From contig URFU01000063.1 in assembly GCA_900547125.1 (NCBI GenBank), positions 1 to 12,973 of the forward strand: a DNA stretch of 12,973 nt, written 5' to 3'. Positions 1 to 7,274 of this stretch are shown piece by piece. The notes under the pieces are model-generated. The model worked only from the letters and a program-made list of their open reading frames with translations, searched no databases and was not told the DNA's origin. Positions within the stretch are counted from its first letter, which is position 1; each line of letters opens with the position of its first letter. The stretch comes from an uncultured Collinsella sp. GTDB lineage: Bacteria; Actinomycetota; Coriobacteriia; Coriobacteriales; Coriobacteriaceae. The position numbers were made by a program, and so were the translations under genes.

Positions 1-366
1 GACTCTGACGTCTTGAAGCAGATTAACGACCGGTATGGACTTGTTGAGGGCGACCATGCGCTTCAGGTCATATCTGCTGTGCTCAAAGAGGTCTGCTCGG
101 CGTCTGGTGGCTTTATCGCACGCTATGGCGGTGATGAGTTCGTGGTGCTTCAAAAGGCGATGGCGGAGCAGGACATCGTGCGTCTGTGTGCGGCAATCAG
201 CGACGAGCTTGCACGTGCGGAGGTTCCGTATCTGTTGCGGATGTCCATCGGCTACGCACGGGTCGGTGATGGTGTCGATACCTGGCAAGACTTACTTCGC
301 GCTGCCGACGCGGAGCTCTACCGCGTCAAGGCCGAGAAAAAGAAAGCCGGCATCCAGATACGCTAG
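1..366 (+). CDS. GGDEF-domain diguanylate cyclase, C-terminal part (5' truncated by window)
   Basis: This is the last 121 codons of a larger protein; the frame is open from base 1, so the true start and any sensor domain lie to the left. The visible part is most of a GGDEF domain, which in this family condenses two GTP into cyclic di-GMP. It begins with the metal/nucleotide-binding segment DSDVLKQINDRYGLVEGD, continues to the active-site loop ARYGGDEFVVL (GGDEF codons at 127-141), and ends in the typical closing helix DLLRAADAELYRVKAEKKK. All core residues of an active cyclase are present. The four residues preceding the five before GGDEF are ASGG rather than RxxD, so the usual inhibitory c-di-GMP site is missing. 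The gene converges with the EamA gene across a 98-bp gap. The TTG at 13 lies inside the domain and is not a start. Confidence 0.93.
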   Translation, partial: DSDVLKQINDRYGLVEGDHALQVISAVLKEVCSASGGFIARYGGDEFVVLQKAMAEQDIVRLCAAISDELARAEVPYLLRMSIGYARVGDGVDTWQDLLRAADAELYRVKAEKKKAGIQIR

Positions 367-464
367 GAAAGGGACGAACGCTGGCGTGCGTGGCGGCCCT
401 CAGCTCACCGATGTACTCCATTAAGCTAAAGTATGCGAACACCTTCCCTAAAAAGGTGAGCTCG

Positions 465-1400
465 CTAGGCCTTTTTAGGTTTGTTGACGATGATGATGCC
501 GCTGCAGACCAAGAGTAGGGCTACAAGTACGGTAACAGGGCTCGTGCCGGCGCCCTCGCCGAGCAGCAATGCACTCAGCAGTACGCCAAAGACCGGGTTC
601 ATAAAGCCAAAGACCGAAACGCGGCTAACGGGGTTGACGGCGAGCAGGCGGGACCACAGCGAGTACGCGACGGCGGAGATAAGCGCCATGTAGATGATGA
701 GCGCGATGGCGGGGACAATCGCCGTGGGGGAGAGCGCGCCGCCCATCAAAAAGCCGATGGCGGTGAGGACAAGGCCGCCGACCAAGAACTGCCACCCGGC
801 GAGCAAGACGCCGTCATGCTCGCGCGAGAAGATGCCAATGAGGCAGGTCGATAGGGCGCCTGCAACAGTGGAAGCCAAGATAAATCCCTCGCCGTCGAGC
901 GTAAAGCCAAAGGTGCCATCCGCGCCCGAAAGGTTGACGAACGCGACGCCGGTAAAGCCCAACACGCAGCCGAGCACCTTGGCCGTATTGAGCTTCTCGG
1001 TGTGAAATGCCAGGGCGGCAAAGAGGATTGCGAGGAAGTTGGCGCTGGCTTCGATGATGGAACTCGACATGGCACTGGCGCGCGAGAGTCCCAGGTAGAA
1101 AAAGAAGTACTGCCCGATAGTCTGGAAGAGCGACAGGATGCAGATGGACTTAATGCCGCGTACCTGTGGGACGAGCGGGCGACGCTGGGCCGCGCTCATC
1201 CCAACGATAACCAGGGCACCGGCAAGCGTAAAGCGCAAACCTGCAAAGAGCAGCTGCGAGGCGCTATCGTGCGCGGGGATGCCAAAGAGCCCGTAACCGA
1301 TCTTGATGCAGGGGAAAGCCGACCCCCAGAGTGCGCAGCAGACGAGGCAGCCCAGGATGAGTCCGGGCAGGGTGGCGAGATACGGCTTGCGGCTTTCCAT
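465..1400 (-). CDS. DMT-superfamily permease with two EamA domains
   Basis: This is a 311-residue integral membrane protein with about ten hydrophobic helices arranged as two EamA repeats (roughly residues 14-150 and 165-305). The first repeat has the family-like WGSAFPCIK after helix 1. The second has NPVFGVLLSALLLGE near its end, the usual conserved Pro and Glu of the closing hairpin. The length fits the family (about 290-310). Family members export or exchange amino acids, nucleosides or other small metabolites; the substrate cannot be read from sequence. The ATG at 1400 is chosen because AGGAAGGA lies four bases before it. The frame stays open to an ATG at 1442, but that codon falls inside the purL terminator stem. 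The gene follows purL on the same strand after a strong terminator only about 25 bp upstream, so its promoter is unclear. The purL neighbour suggests, weakly, a purine-related substrate. Confidence 0.9.
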   Translation of the reverse strand: MESRKPYLATLPGLILGCLVCCALWGSAFPCIKIGYGLFGIPAHDSASQLLFAGLRFTLAGALVIVGMSAAQRRPLVPQVRGIKSICILSLFQTIGQYFFFYLGLSRASAMSSSIIEASANFLAILFAALAFHTEKLNTAKVLGCVLGFTGVAFVNLSGADGTFGFTLDGEGFILASTVAGALSTCLIGIFSREHDGVLLAGWQFLVGGLVLTAIGFLMGGALSPTAIVPAIALIIYMALISAVAYSLWSRLLAVNPVSRVSVFGFMNPVFGVLLSALLLGEGAGTSPVTVLVALLLVCSGIIIVNKPKKA

Positions 1401-1424
1401 GAAGTCCTTCCTGTATGCGCGAAG

Positions 1425-1462
1425 CAAAAAAGAACCCGCCACCGGGCGTGCCGGTGGCGGGT
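1425..1462 (-). terminator. Rho-independent terminator of purL
   Basis: On the minus strand a perfect 12-bp GC-rich stem (arms 1451-1462 and 1434-1445) closes a 5-nt loop (1446-1450). It is followed almost at once by a run of six T (complement of 1426-1431). It lies 38 bases past the purL stop codon and ends about 25 bases before the EamA start codon. Confidence 0.93.
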
Positions 1463-1499
1463 GTTGTTACCCGAGGGGATTGTACCCGATGGGAAAGGT

Positions 1500-4400
1500 T
1501 TAGGCGAAGTAGGCTACGCCGCTCTCAAAGATCGGCATGAACTTATCGCCGGGGACATGCTCGGGCACATTGCGGTACAGGTTGTCGCCACGACGCTCGG
1601 CATGGCCCATCTTGCCCAGGACGCGGCCGTTGGGGCTCGTGATGCCCTCGATGGCGAGTGCGGAGCCGTTGGGGTTGACGGAAAGATCCATGCTGGGCTT
1701 GCCGTCCTCGCCCACATACTGCGTGGCGACCTGGCCGTTGGCGATCAGCTGGGCGAGCACTTCATCGTTGGCGACAAAGCGGCCCTCGCCGTGGCTGATG
1801 GCGACGGTGTAGGGGTCGTCTAGGCTGCACTGTGACAGCCACGGGGACAGGTTGGACGAGATACGGGTGCGCACCAGACGGCTCTGATGGCGACCGATGG
1901 TGTTGAACGTCAGCGTGGGCGCATCGGGCGTGGCATCGACGATGTCGCCGTAGGGCACCAGACCCAGCTTGATCAGGGCCTGGAAGCCGTTGCAGATGCC
2001 CAGCATCAGGCCGTCGCGGGCCTTGAGCAGGTCGCGGACTGCCTCGGTGACCTCGGGAGCGCGGAAGAACGCCGTGATGAACTTGGCGGAGCCGTCGGGC
2101 TCGTCACCGCCCGAGAAGCCGCCAGGGATCATGACGATCTGGCTTGCACGGATGCGGCGGGCAAGCTCGTGGGTGCTCTCGGCGACGGCCTCGGGCGTGA
2201 GGTTGTTGATCACGAAGGTGTCGGCCTCGGCGCCGGCGGCGCGGAAAGCGCGGGCGCTATCGTACTCGCAGTTGTTGCCGGGGAACACGGGGATTACCAC
2301 GCGCGGGCGGGCGATCTTGGCGCCGCCGTACACGTGGATATCCTTGGCACGGAAGTCGATGGTCTCGACCTTGGCAGTCTCGCCGGCGCTGCGGTAGGCA
2401 AAGACGCCCTCGATGCCGCTCTCCCAGGCCTCCTGGAGCTCGGAAAGCTCGATGACCTCGGAGCCGGTGTCGATGACATAACCCTCGACGGTGGTGCCCA
2501 GGGGCTCGACGACAACGCCGTCGGCGACCTCGGGCAGCTCGGCATCCTCGGCGAGCTCGACGATAAAGCTGCCGTAGAGCGGGGTGAAGAGACTCTCCAC
2601 GTCCACATCCTCGGCAAGCTCGATGCCGATCTGGTTGCCGACGCACATCTTAAAGAGGCTCTCGGCGCCGCAGCCGTAGCCGGGCGTGGAGATTGCCAGG
2701 GCGTCGCCGGTAGCGGTGAGCGCCTCGACGGCGTCAAACGCGGCGAGAAGCTGCTGGGCATCGGGGCGGTAGTCCTCGCCATAGGTGGCGGGGGCGATAC
2801 GCACGACGCGGTGCGTGAGGCCCTTGAACTCGGGGGAGACGGCGCGGGCCGCCTTGCCCACGGCGACGGCGAAGCTGATCAGGGTCGGCGGAACGTTGAG
2901 CTCACCGGCCTCGTCCTCAAACGAGCCGCTCATAGAGTCCTTGCCGCCGATGGCGCCGGCACCCAGGTCGACCTGGGCCATAAGGGCGCCCAGGACGGCT
3001 GCCATGGGCTTGCCCCAGCGCTCGGCCTCGGTGCGCAGACGCTCGAAGTACTCCTGGAAGGAGAGATAGGCGTGCTTGTGCTCAAAGCCGGCAGCCACGA
3101 GCTTGGCGATGGACTCGACCACGGACAGGTAGGCGCCCGCAAACTGGTCGGCCTCCATCAGATAGGGGTTAAAGCCCCATGCCATAGCGCTCGCCGTGGT
3201 GGTCTCGCCGTCCACGGGGAACTTGGCGACCATGGCAGAGCTCGGAGTGAGCTGCGTCTTGCCGCCAAAGGGCATGAGCACGGTCGCGGCACCGATGGTG
3301 GAGTCGAAGCGCTCGGAAAGGCCCTTGTTGGAGGCGACGTTAAGATCGGTGACGAGCGAGGTCATGCGCTCGGCAAGCGTGGTGCCGGCCCAGCTGGGCT
3401 GCCACACGCTGCGGGCGCAGACGTGGGCGACCTGGTGCTTGGGCGCGCCGTTGGAGTTGAGGAACTCGCGGGACAGATCGACGATGGCGACGCCGTTCCA
3501 GGCCATGCGCATACGCGGCTCGGCGGTAACCTCGGCGATGACGGTTGCCTCCAGGTTCTCCTCGGCGGCGTAGCCCATGAACTCCTCGACGTCACCGTCG
3601 GCGACGGCGCAGGCCATGCGCTCCTGGGACTCGGAAATGGCGAGCTCGGTGCCGTCCAGGCCGTCGTACTTCTTGGTTACGGTATCAAGGTCGACATACA
3701 GGCCGTCGGCAAGCTCGCCCACGGCGACCGAGACGCCGCCGGCGCCAAAGTCGTTGCAGCGCTTGATCAGACGGCAGGCGTCGCCGCGGCGGAACAGGCG
3801 CTGCAGCTTGCGCTCGACTGGGGCGTTGCCCTTCTGGACCTCGGCACCCGAGGTCTCGATCGACTCGGTGTTCTGGGTCTTGGAGGAGCCGGTGGCGCCG
3901 CCGAGGCCGTCACGGCCGGGGCGGCCGCCCAGCAGGATGATCTTGTCGGTGGGGGCGGGGCACTCGCGACGAACGTGGTTTGCCGGGGTAGCGCCCACGA
4001 CGGCGCCGACCTCCATGCGCTTGGCCACGTAACCGGGGTGATAGAGTTCGTTGACCTGACCGGTGGCAAGGCCGATCTGGTTGCCGTAGCTGGAGTAGCC
4101 GGCAGCAGCAGTGGTCACGAGCTTGCGCTGCGGCAGCTTGCCCTCGAGCGTCTCGGAAACCGGGACGGTGGGGTCGCCGGCACCGGTGACGCGCATGGCC
4201 TGGTACACATTGCTGCGGCCCGAGAGCGGGTCGCGGATGGCGCCGCCCACGCAGGTGGCGGCACCGCCGAAGGGCTCGATCTCGGTCGGGTGGTTGTGGG
4301 TCTCGTTCTTAAAGAGGAACAGCCAGTCCTGGTCCTCGCCATCGACATCGACCTTTACCTTGACGGTGCAGGCGTTGATCTCCTCGGACTCGTCGACATC

Positions 4401-5246
4401 GGTCATGACGCCGGTCTTTTTGAGGTACTTGGCGCCGATGGTACCCATGTCCATGAGGCAGACGGGCTTGGCGTCGCGACCGAGCTCGTGGCGCATCTCC
4501 ATGTAGCGGTCGAAGGCCTGCTGCACCACGGCGTCATCGATCGTCACGTCGTCCAGGACGGTGCCGAAGGTGGTGTGGCGGCAGTGGTCGGACCAGTAGG
4601 TGTCGATCACGCGGATCTCGGTGATGGTGGGGTCGCGGTCCTCATCGCGGAAGTACTGCTGGCAGAAGGCGATGTCCGCCTCGTCCATGGCAAGACCGCG
4701 CTCGGAAATAAAGGCGGCAAGGCCGGCCTCATCGAGCTCGCGGAAGCCGTCGAGCACTTCGACGGGCTGGGGCTCGGGGGTCTCCATGTACAGCGTCTCG
4801 GGCAGGTCGAGCGAGGCGATGCGTGCCTCGACGGGGTTCACCACGTAGTGCTTGATGGCCTCGATGGCGGCTTCGTCCAGAGCGCCCGAGATCATATAGA
4901 CCTTGGCGGAGCGCACGGCGGGGCGCTCGCCCTGGCTGATGAGCTGCACGCACTCGCTGGCGGAGTCGGCGCGCTGGTCAAACTGGCCAGGCAGGAATTC
5001 GACGGCAAAGACGGCGCCGTCGCTTGCGGGGAGCTCGTTGTAGGTCACATCGACCTGGGGCTCGCTAAAGACGGTCGGCACACAGGAGCGGAAAAGCTCC
5101 TCGTCGATGCCCTCGACGTCGTAGCGGTTGATGATCCTCAGGGCCTCGATGCCCTTGATGCCGAGAATTTCGGTCAGCTCGCCCTTGAGCTGCTGAGCCT
5201 CGACGTCGAACCCGGGTTTCTTCTCCACGTAGATACGAGAGACCAT
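1500..5246 (-). CDS. purL: Phosphoribosylformylglycinamidine synthase, single-chain form with fused glutaminase
   Basis: This 1248-residue cytosolic enzyme of de novo purine synthesis converts FGAR, ATP and glutamine to FGAM. The short N-terminal domain starts MVSRIYVEKKPG, as in the single-chain clade II PurL proteins (E. coli PurL, clade I, is 1295). The first synthase half carries NETHNHPTEIEPFGG (N314-G328) and a glycine-rich LGGRPGRDGLGGATGSSK near residue 435. DFGAGGVSVAVGE follows near 496, and the second half has GGKDSMSGSF near 764. From about 979 to the end is a class I glutaminase domain equivalent to PurQ: GICNGF with nucleophile Cys1085, and SHGEGRF with His1152 and Glu1154. All catalytic residues are present, so no separate PurQ or PurS is needed. 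The ATG at 5246 is preferred over an in-frame ATG at 5354 because AGGAAGGCAGGAA lies just upstream and homology starts there. No other pur gene is in the window. Transcription ends at the 1425-1462 hairpin. Confidence 0.97.
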   Translation of the reverse strand: MVSRIYVEKKPGFDVEAQQLKGELTEILGIKGIEALRIINRYDVEGIDEELFRSCVPTVFSEPQVDVTYNELPASDGAVFAVEFLPGQFDQRADSASECVQLISQGERPAVRSAKVYMISGALDEAAIEAIKHYVVNPVEARIASLDLPETLYMETPEPQPVEVLDGFRELDEAGLAAFISERGLAMDEADIAFCQQYFRDEDRDPTITEIRVIDTYWSDHCRHTTFGTVLDDVTIDDAVVQQAFDRYMEMRHELGRDAKPVCLMDMGTIGAKYLKKTGVMTDVDESEEINACTVKVKVDVDGEDQDWLFLFKNETHNHPTEIEPFGGAATCVGGAIRDPLSGRSNVYQAMRVTGAGDPTVPVSETLEGKLPQRKLVTTAAAGYSSYGNQIGLATGQVNELYHPGYVAKRMEVGAVVGATPANHVRRECPAPTDKIILLGGRPGRDGLGGATGSSKTQNTESIETSGAEVQKGNAPVERKLQRLFRRGDACRLIKRCNDFGAGGVSVAVGELADGLYVDLDTVTKKYDGLDGTELAISESQERMACAVADGDVEEFMGYAAEENLEATVIAEVTAEPRMRMAWNGVAIVDLSREFLNSNGAPKHQVAHVCARSVWQPSWAGTTLAERMTSLVTDLNVASNKGLSERFDSTIGAATVLMPFGGKTQLTPSSAMVAKFPVDGETTTASAMAWGFNPYLMEADQFAGAYLSVVESIAKLVAAGFEHKHAYLSFQEYFERLRTEAERWGKPMAAVLGALMAQVDLGAGAIGGKDSMSGSFEDEAGELNVPPTLISFAVAVGKAARAVSPEFKGLTHRVVRIAPATYGEDYRPDAQQLLAAFDAVEALTATGDALAISTPGYGCGAESLFKMCVGNQIGIELAEDVDVESLFTPLYGSFIVELAEDAELPEVADGVVVEPLGTTVEGYVIDTGSEVIELSELQEAWESGIEGVFAYRSAGETAKVETIDFRAKDIHVYGGAKIARPRVVIPVFPGNNCEYDSARAFRAAGAEADTFVINNLTPEAVAESTHELARRIRASQIVMIPGGFSGGDEPDGSAKFITAFFRAPEVTEAVRDLLKARDGLMLGICNGFQALIKLGLVPYGDIVDATPDAPTLTFNTIGRHQSRLVRTRISSNLSPWLSQCSLDDPYTVAISHGEGRFVANDEVLAQLIANGQVATQYVGEDGKPSMDLSVNPNGSALAIEGITSPNGRVLGKMGHAERRGDNLYRNVPEHVPGDKFMPIFESGVAYFA

Positions 5247-5355
5247 TGGTTCCTGCCTTCCTGATCGGTTGGGCGTACGGTACGGTATGCGGCAGCGGTC
5301 GGTTTGCGGGGTCTGCCCTGCGGTCGCCTTGAGCCACATGTTTGTAAACCTCACT

Positions 5356-5361
5356 ATGATA
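5356..5361 (-). promoter_or_regulatory. purL: Possible purL promoter -10 element
   Basis: On the minus strand the hexamer TATCAT (5/6 to the sigma-70 -10 consensus) lies about 110 bases before the purL start. No convincing -35 hexamer is seen 16-18 bases upstream. A start near 5349 would give a leader of about 100 nt that begins with the palindrome-like GTTTACAAAC (5340-5349). Confidence 0.35.
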
Positions 5362-5397
5362 CGACAGCTCGCGGCGCGTTGAGGACGGCGAGGGTGC

Positions 5398-5403
5398 TAC
5401 AGT
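5398..5403 (+). promoter_or_regulatory. Possible antiporter promoter -10 element
   Basis: TACAGT (4/6 to the -10 consensus) lies 27 bases before the antiporter ATG and would give a leader of about 20 nt. The expected -35 region is GC-rich and poor. The two divergent genes share a 184-bp intergenic region, so both promoters must lie between 5247 and 5430 or slightly inside the genes. Confidence 0.3.
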
Positions 5404-5430
5404 GAAGCGCAAACAAGAGAAAGGCATCAC

Positions 5431-6993
5431 ATGGCATTCGTTTCACTCGCCATCATCGCGCTCGTGGCCTTTGCAAGCCCCTTCATCGCCTCGGCGATTC
5501 CCGGAAAACCCGTTCCCGAGACCGTCTTTTTGCTCGTGTTCGGCGCGGTGCTGGGACCACATATGCTCGGCGTCATCCATGTAGATGCTGAGGTCTCGCT
5601 TGTGTCCGAGCTCGGCCTGGCCTTTTTGTTCCTGCTTGCCGGCTTTGAAATCGACCCCAAGAGCATCACGGGCGTCGAGGGGCGCTACGGCTTGGCGACG
5701 TGGGTCGTCACGTTTGGTATCGCCTGGCTTGCCGTGCGCTTTACCCCGTGGTTCTCGGTCAGTCATTTCGACGGTATCGCCGTGACGCTTGCCCTCACTT
5801 CTACGGCGCTCGGCACGCTCGTGCCCATCATGCGTGAGCGCTCGCTCACCGGCACGCGTGTGGGCGACTCGATTCTCGCGTATGGCACTTGGGGCGAGCT
5901 CGGTCCCGTGCTCGCCATGTCGGTGCTGTTGTCTGCCCGTACCGGCATCCAAACGCTCGTGATTCTTGGCCTGTTTGCGGTGGTCTGCGTGTTGCTTGCC
6001 GTGGTCCCAAGCCGCTCCAAGCACGTCGGCAGCCGCTTCTTTGCGTTTGTCGAGGAGCGCGCCGATACCACGTCGCAGACCTTCGTGCGCCTGACGGTGC
6101 TCATCCTGGTCACGCTCGTGGCGTTTTCGGCCGTCTTTGATCTCGACATCGTGTTGGGTTCTTTTGCCGCCGGCTTTGTCCTGCGCTATATCATCCCCGA
6201 GGGCAACCATACGCTCGAGACCAAGCTCGACGGCCTGGCCTACGGCTTTTTGATTCCGGTGTTCTTTACTGTATCGGGCGCAAAGATCGACCTGACGGCC
6301 GTGGCGTCGCGCCCCGGGCTGCTCGCGGGCTTTATCGTGGCGTTGCTGATCATTCGCGCCGTGCCCATTCTCATCTCTATGAGCATTTGTCCTGCGACGC
6401 GCGATGTATCGGCGTATGGTCGCATTACCGTGGCCCTGTACTGCACCACGGCCCTGCCGATCATCGTTGCCGTGACAAGCGTTGCCGCCAACGCGGGCGC
6501 GCTGTCGCAAGATATTGCGTCGGTCATGGTTGCCGCCGGTGCCATCACAGTGTTCTTGATGCCGCTGCTCGCGCAGCTCTTCTACCGCGTGGTCGACGCC
6601 GCACCGGTCGCCGCTGTGGCAGAAGTTGCCGAGCATCCATCCGATGCGTTCGACATCCTGCGTGCCCATCACGATTTGGCGAGCCTGCTCGCACGCGAGC
6701 ACGAGCTGCTGACCTCGCATGGTCACGGTCGCGTATTCGAGGGCCTGCCTACGCTCGATACGATTGCCGAGCGTCTTTCCGCCGAGGCGGCGAGCGGCCA
6801 TATCGATGCCCGTATTGTGGATGCGGCACATCTTCTTGCCGATAAGACCTATGGAGACGAGGTCGACCCGTCCGAGCTGACTCCGCGCGAGCGTCGCCGT
6901 CTGGAGCGCGCCAAGCTCGCCGTGCACGAATACCGCCGCCGCATGCTGGAGCTCTACGCGCGCAATGAAGCTCAAGACGACGACGGCAGGTAG
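5431..6993 (+). CDS. CPA2-type cation:proton antiporter with soluble C-terminal tail
   Basis: This 520-residue protein is an Na+/H+-exchanger-type membrane domain (about residues 1-385, roughly 12 helices) plus a hydrophilic tail. Family features are visible in order: GKPVPETVFLLVFGAVLGP near the N terminus, FLLAGFEIDP (67-76), the broken-helix segment TSTALGT (123-129), the helix GELGP with acidic Glu156 at the ion-binding position, LGSFAAGFVLR (242-252) and FLIPVFFTVSGAKIDL (273-288). Such proteins exchange Na+ or K+ for H+ across the membrane; which ion is used cannot be told. The tail (about 386-520) is rich in Glu, Arg and His, ends DDDGR, and shows no nucleotide-binding GxGxxG, so it is not a TrkA/RCK domain as in KefB/KefC. 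The ATG at 5431 has AGAAAGG six bases upstream. The gene is monocistronic, divergent from purL and convergent with the dehydrogenase. Confidence 0.93.
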   Translation: MAFVSLAIIALVAFASPFIASAIPGKPVPETVFLLVFGAVLGPHMLGVIHVDAEVSLVSELGLAFLFLLAGFEIDPKSITGVEGRYGLATWVVTFGIAWLAVRFTPWFSVSHFDGIAVTLALTSTALGTLVPIMRERSLTGTRVGDSILAYGTWGELGPVLAMSVLLSARTGIQTLVILGLFAVVCVLLAVVPSRSKHVGSRFFAFVEERADTTSQTFVRLTVLILVTLVAFSAVFDLDIVLGSFAAGFVLRYIIPEGNHTLETKLDGLAYGFLIPVFFTVSGAKIDLTAVASRPGLLAGFIVALLIIRAVPILISMSICPATRDVSAYGRITVALYCTTALPIIVAVTSVAANAGALSQDIASVMVAAGAITVFLMPLLAQLFYRVVDAAPVAAVAEVAEHPSDAFDILRAHHDLASLLAREHELLTSHGHGRVFEGLPTLDTIAERLSAEAASGHIDARIVDAAHLLADKTYGDEVDPSELTPRERRRLERAKLAVHEYRRRMLELYARNEAQDDDGR

Positions 6994-7004
6994 CCAATGC
7001 CGCC

Positions 7005-7054
7005 GCGGAAAATGCATCCCGGAATTGGCGTCCAGAGTGGGATGCAGTTTCCGT
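7005..7054. repeat. Palindromic repeat element, copy 1
   Basis: This is a 50-nt element with 14-nt arms 7007-7020 and 7039-7052 (13 of 14 pair) around an 18-nt centre. Pairing extends by three more pairs outward, one of them G-U. It begins 11 bases after the antiporter stop codon. Copies 2 and 3 have identical geometry. The type resembles dispersed intergenic REP-like palindromes; genome-wide copy number cannot be judged here. Confidence 0.85.
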
Positions 7055-7066
7055 GAGAGGCCCGTT

Positions 7067-7116
7067 GCGGAAACGGTGTCCCAGAATCGGCGTTCAAAAC
7101 GGGGCACATTTTCCGA
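7067..7116. repeat. Palindromic repeat element, copy 2
   Basis: This has the same orientation as copy 1 and starts exactly 62 bases later. Arms 7069-7082 and 7101-7114 make 11 Watson-Crick pairs plus one G-U out of 14, and the centre is again 18 nt. Copies 1 and 2 share GAAT.GGCGT.CA.A in the unpaired centre. The 12-bp spacers between copies contain GGCCC but are otherwise unlike. Confidence 0.85.
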
Positions 7117-7128
7117 AACATGGCCCTG

Positions 7129-7178
7129 AGGGAAGCTGCGTCCCGGTCTGGGCCGGAATTCTGGGACACGGCTTCCAC
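7129..7178. repeat. Palindromic repeat element, copy 3 (inverted)
   Basis: This starts exactly 62 bases after copy 2. Arms 7131-7144 and 7163-7176 form 12 pairs plus one G-U of 14 around an 18-nt centre. The centre matches copies 1 and 2 only when read on the opposite strand (11 of 18 bases identical to copy 1), so this copy is in inverted orientation. Confidence 0.8.
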
Positions 7179-7190
7179 TTCAAACAGAAG

Positions 7191-7231
7191 AAGGCGCGCT
7201 GCCTGCGGTTGATGCAGACAGCGCGCCTTTT
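7191..7231. terminator. Hairpin terminator between convergent genes
   Basis: An 11-bp stem (7191-7201 with 7219-7229) is followed inward by one mismatch and four more pairs (7203-7206 with 7214-7217) around a 7-nt loop. On the plus strand four T close the stem (7228-7231), serving the antiporter. On the minus strand only an interrupted T-rich stretch follows, so service to the dehydrogenase (stop at 7275) is plausible but weaker. Confidence 0.8.
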
Positions 7232-7274
7232 GCGTTGGGCCTCGTTGAGGTTCGAAGTCGTGGCTTGTGGCCCC

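Noticed and set aside
1887..5264. Very long open frame (1125 codons) on the plus strand opposite purL
   Set aside because: It is an antisense shadow: GC-rich codon bias in purL removes stops in the opposite frame. Its translation is a low-complexity Gly/Ala/Leu/Asp/His mix without motifs, while purL on the minus strand has all catalytic residues.
5247..5355. Purine riboswitch or an N-terminal extension of PurL
   Set aside because: No riboswitch core or terminator/antiterminator pair is visible. The extension has no homology to PurL starts and a ribosome-binding site stands before the ATG at 5246.
5443..7107. 554-codon frame on the minus strand opposite the antiporter
   Set aside because: Its translation is rich in Arg, His, Gly and Gln without any fold signature, and it runs through the palindrome repeats. 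The plus-strand antiporter explains the region.
7005..7178. CRISPR-like array (three regular repeats)
   Set aside because: Repeats are too divergent, 50 nt long with 12-bp spacers, one copy is inverted, and no cas gene is present.
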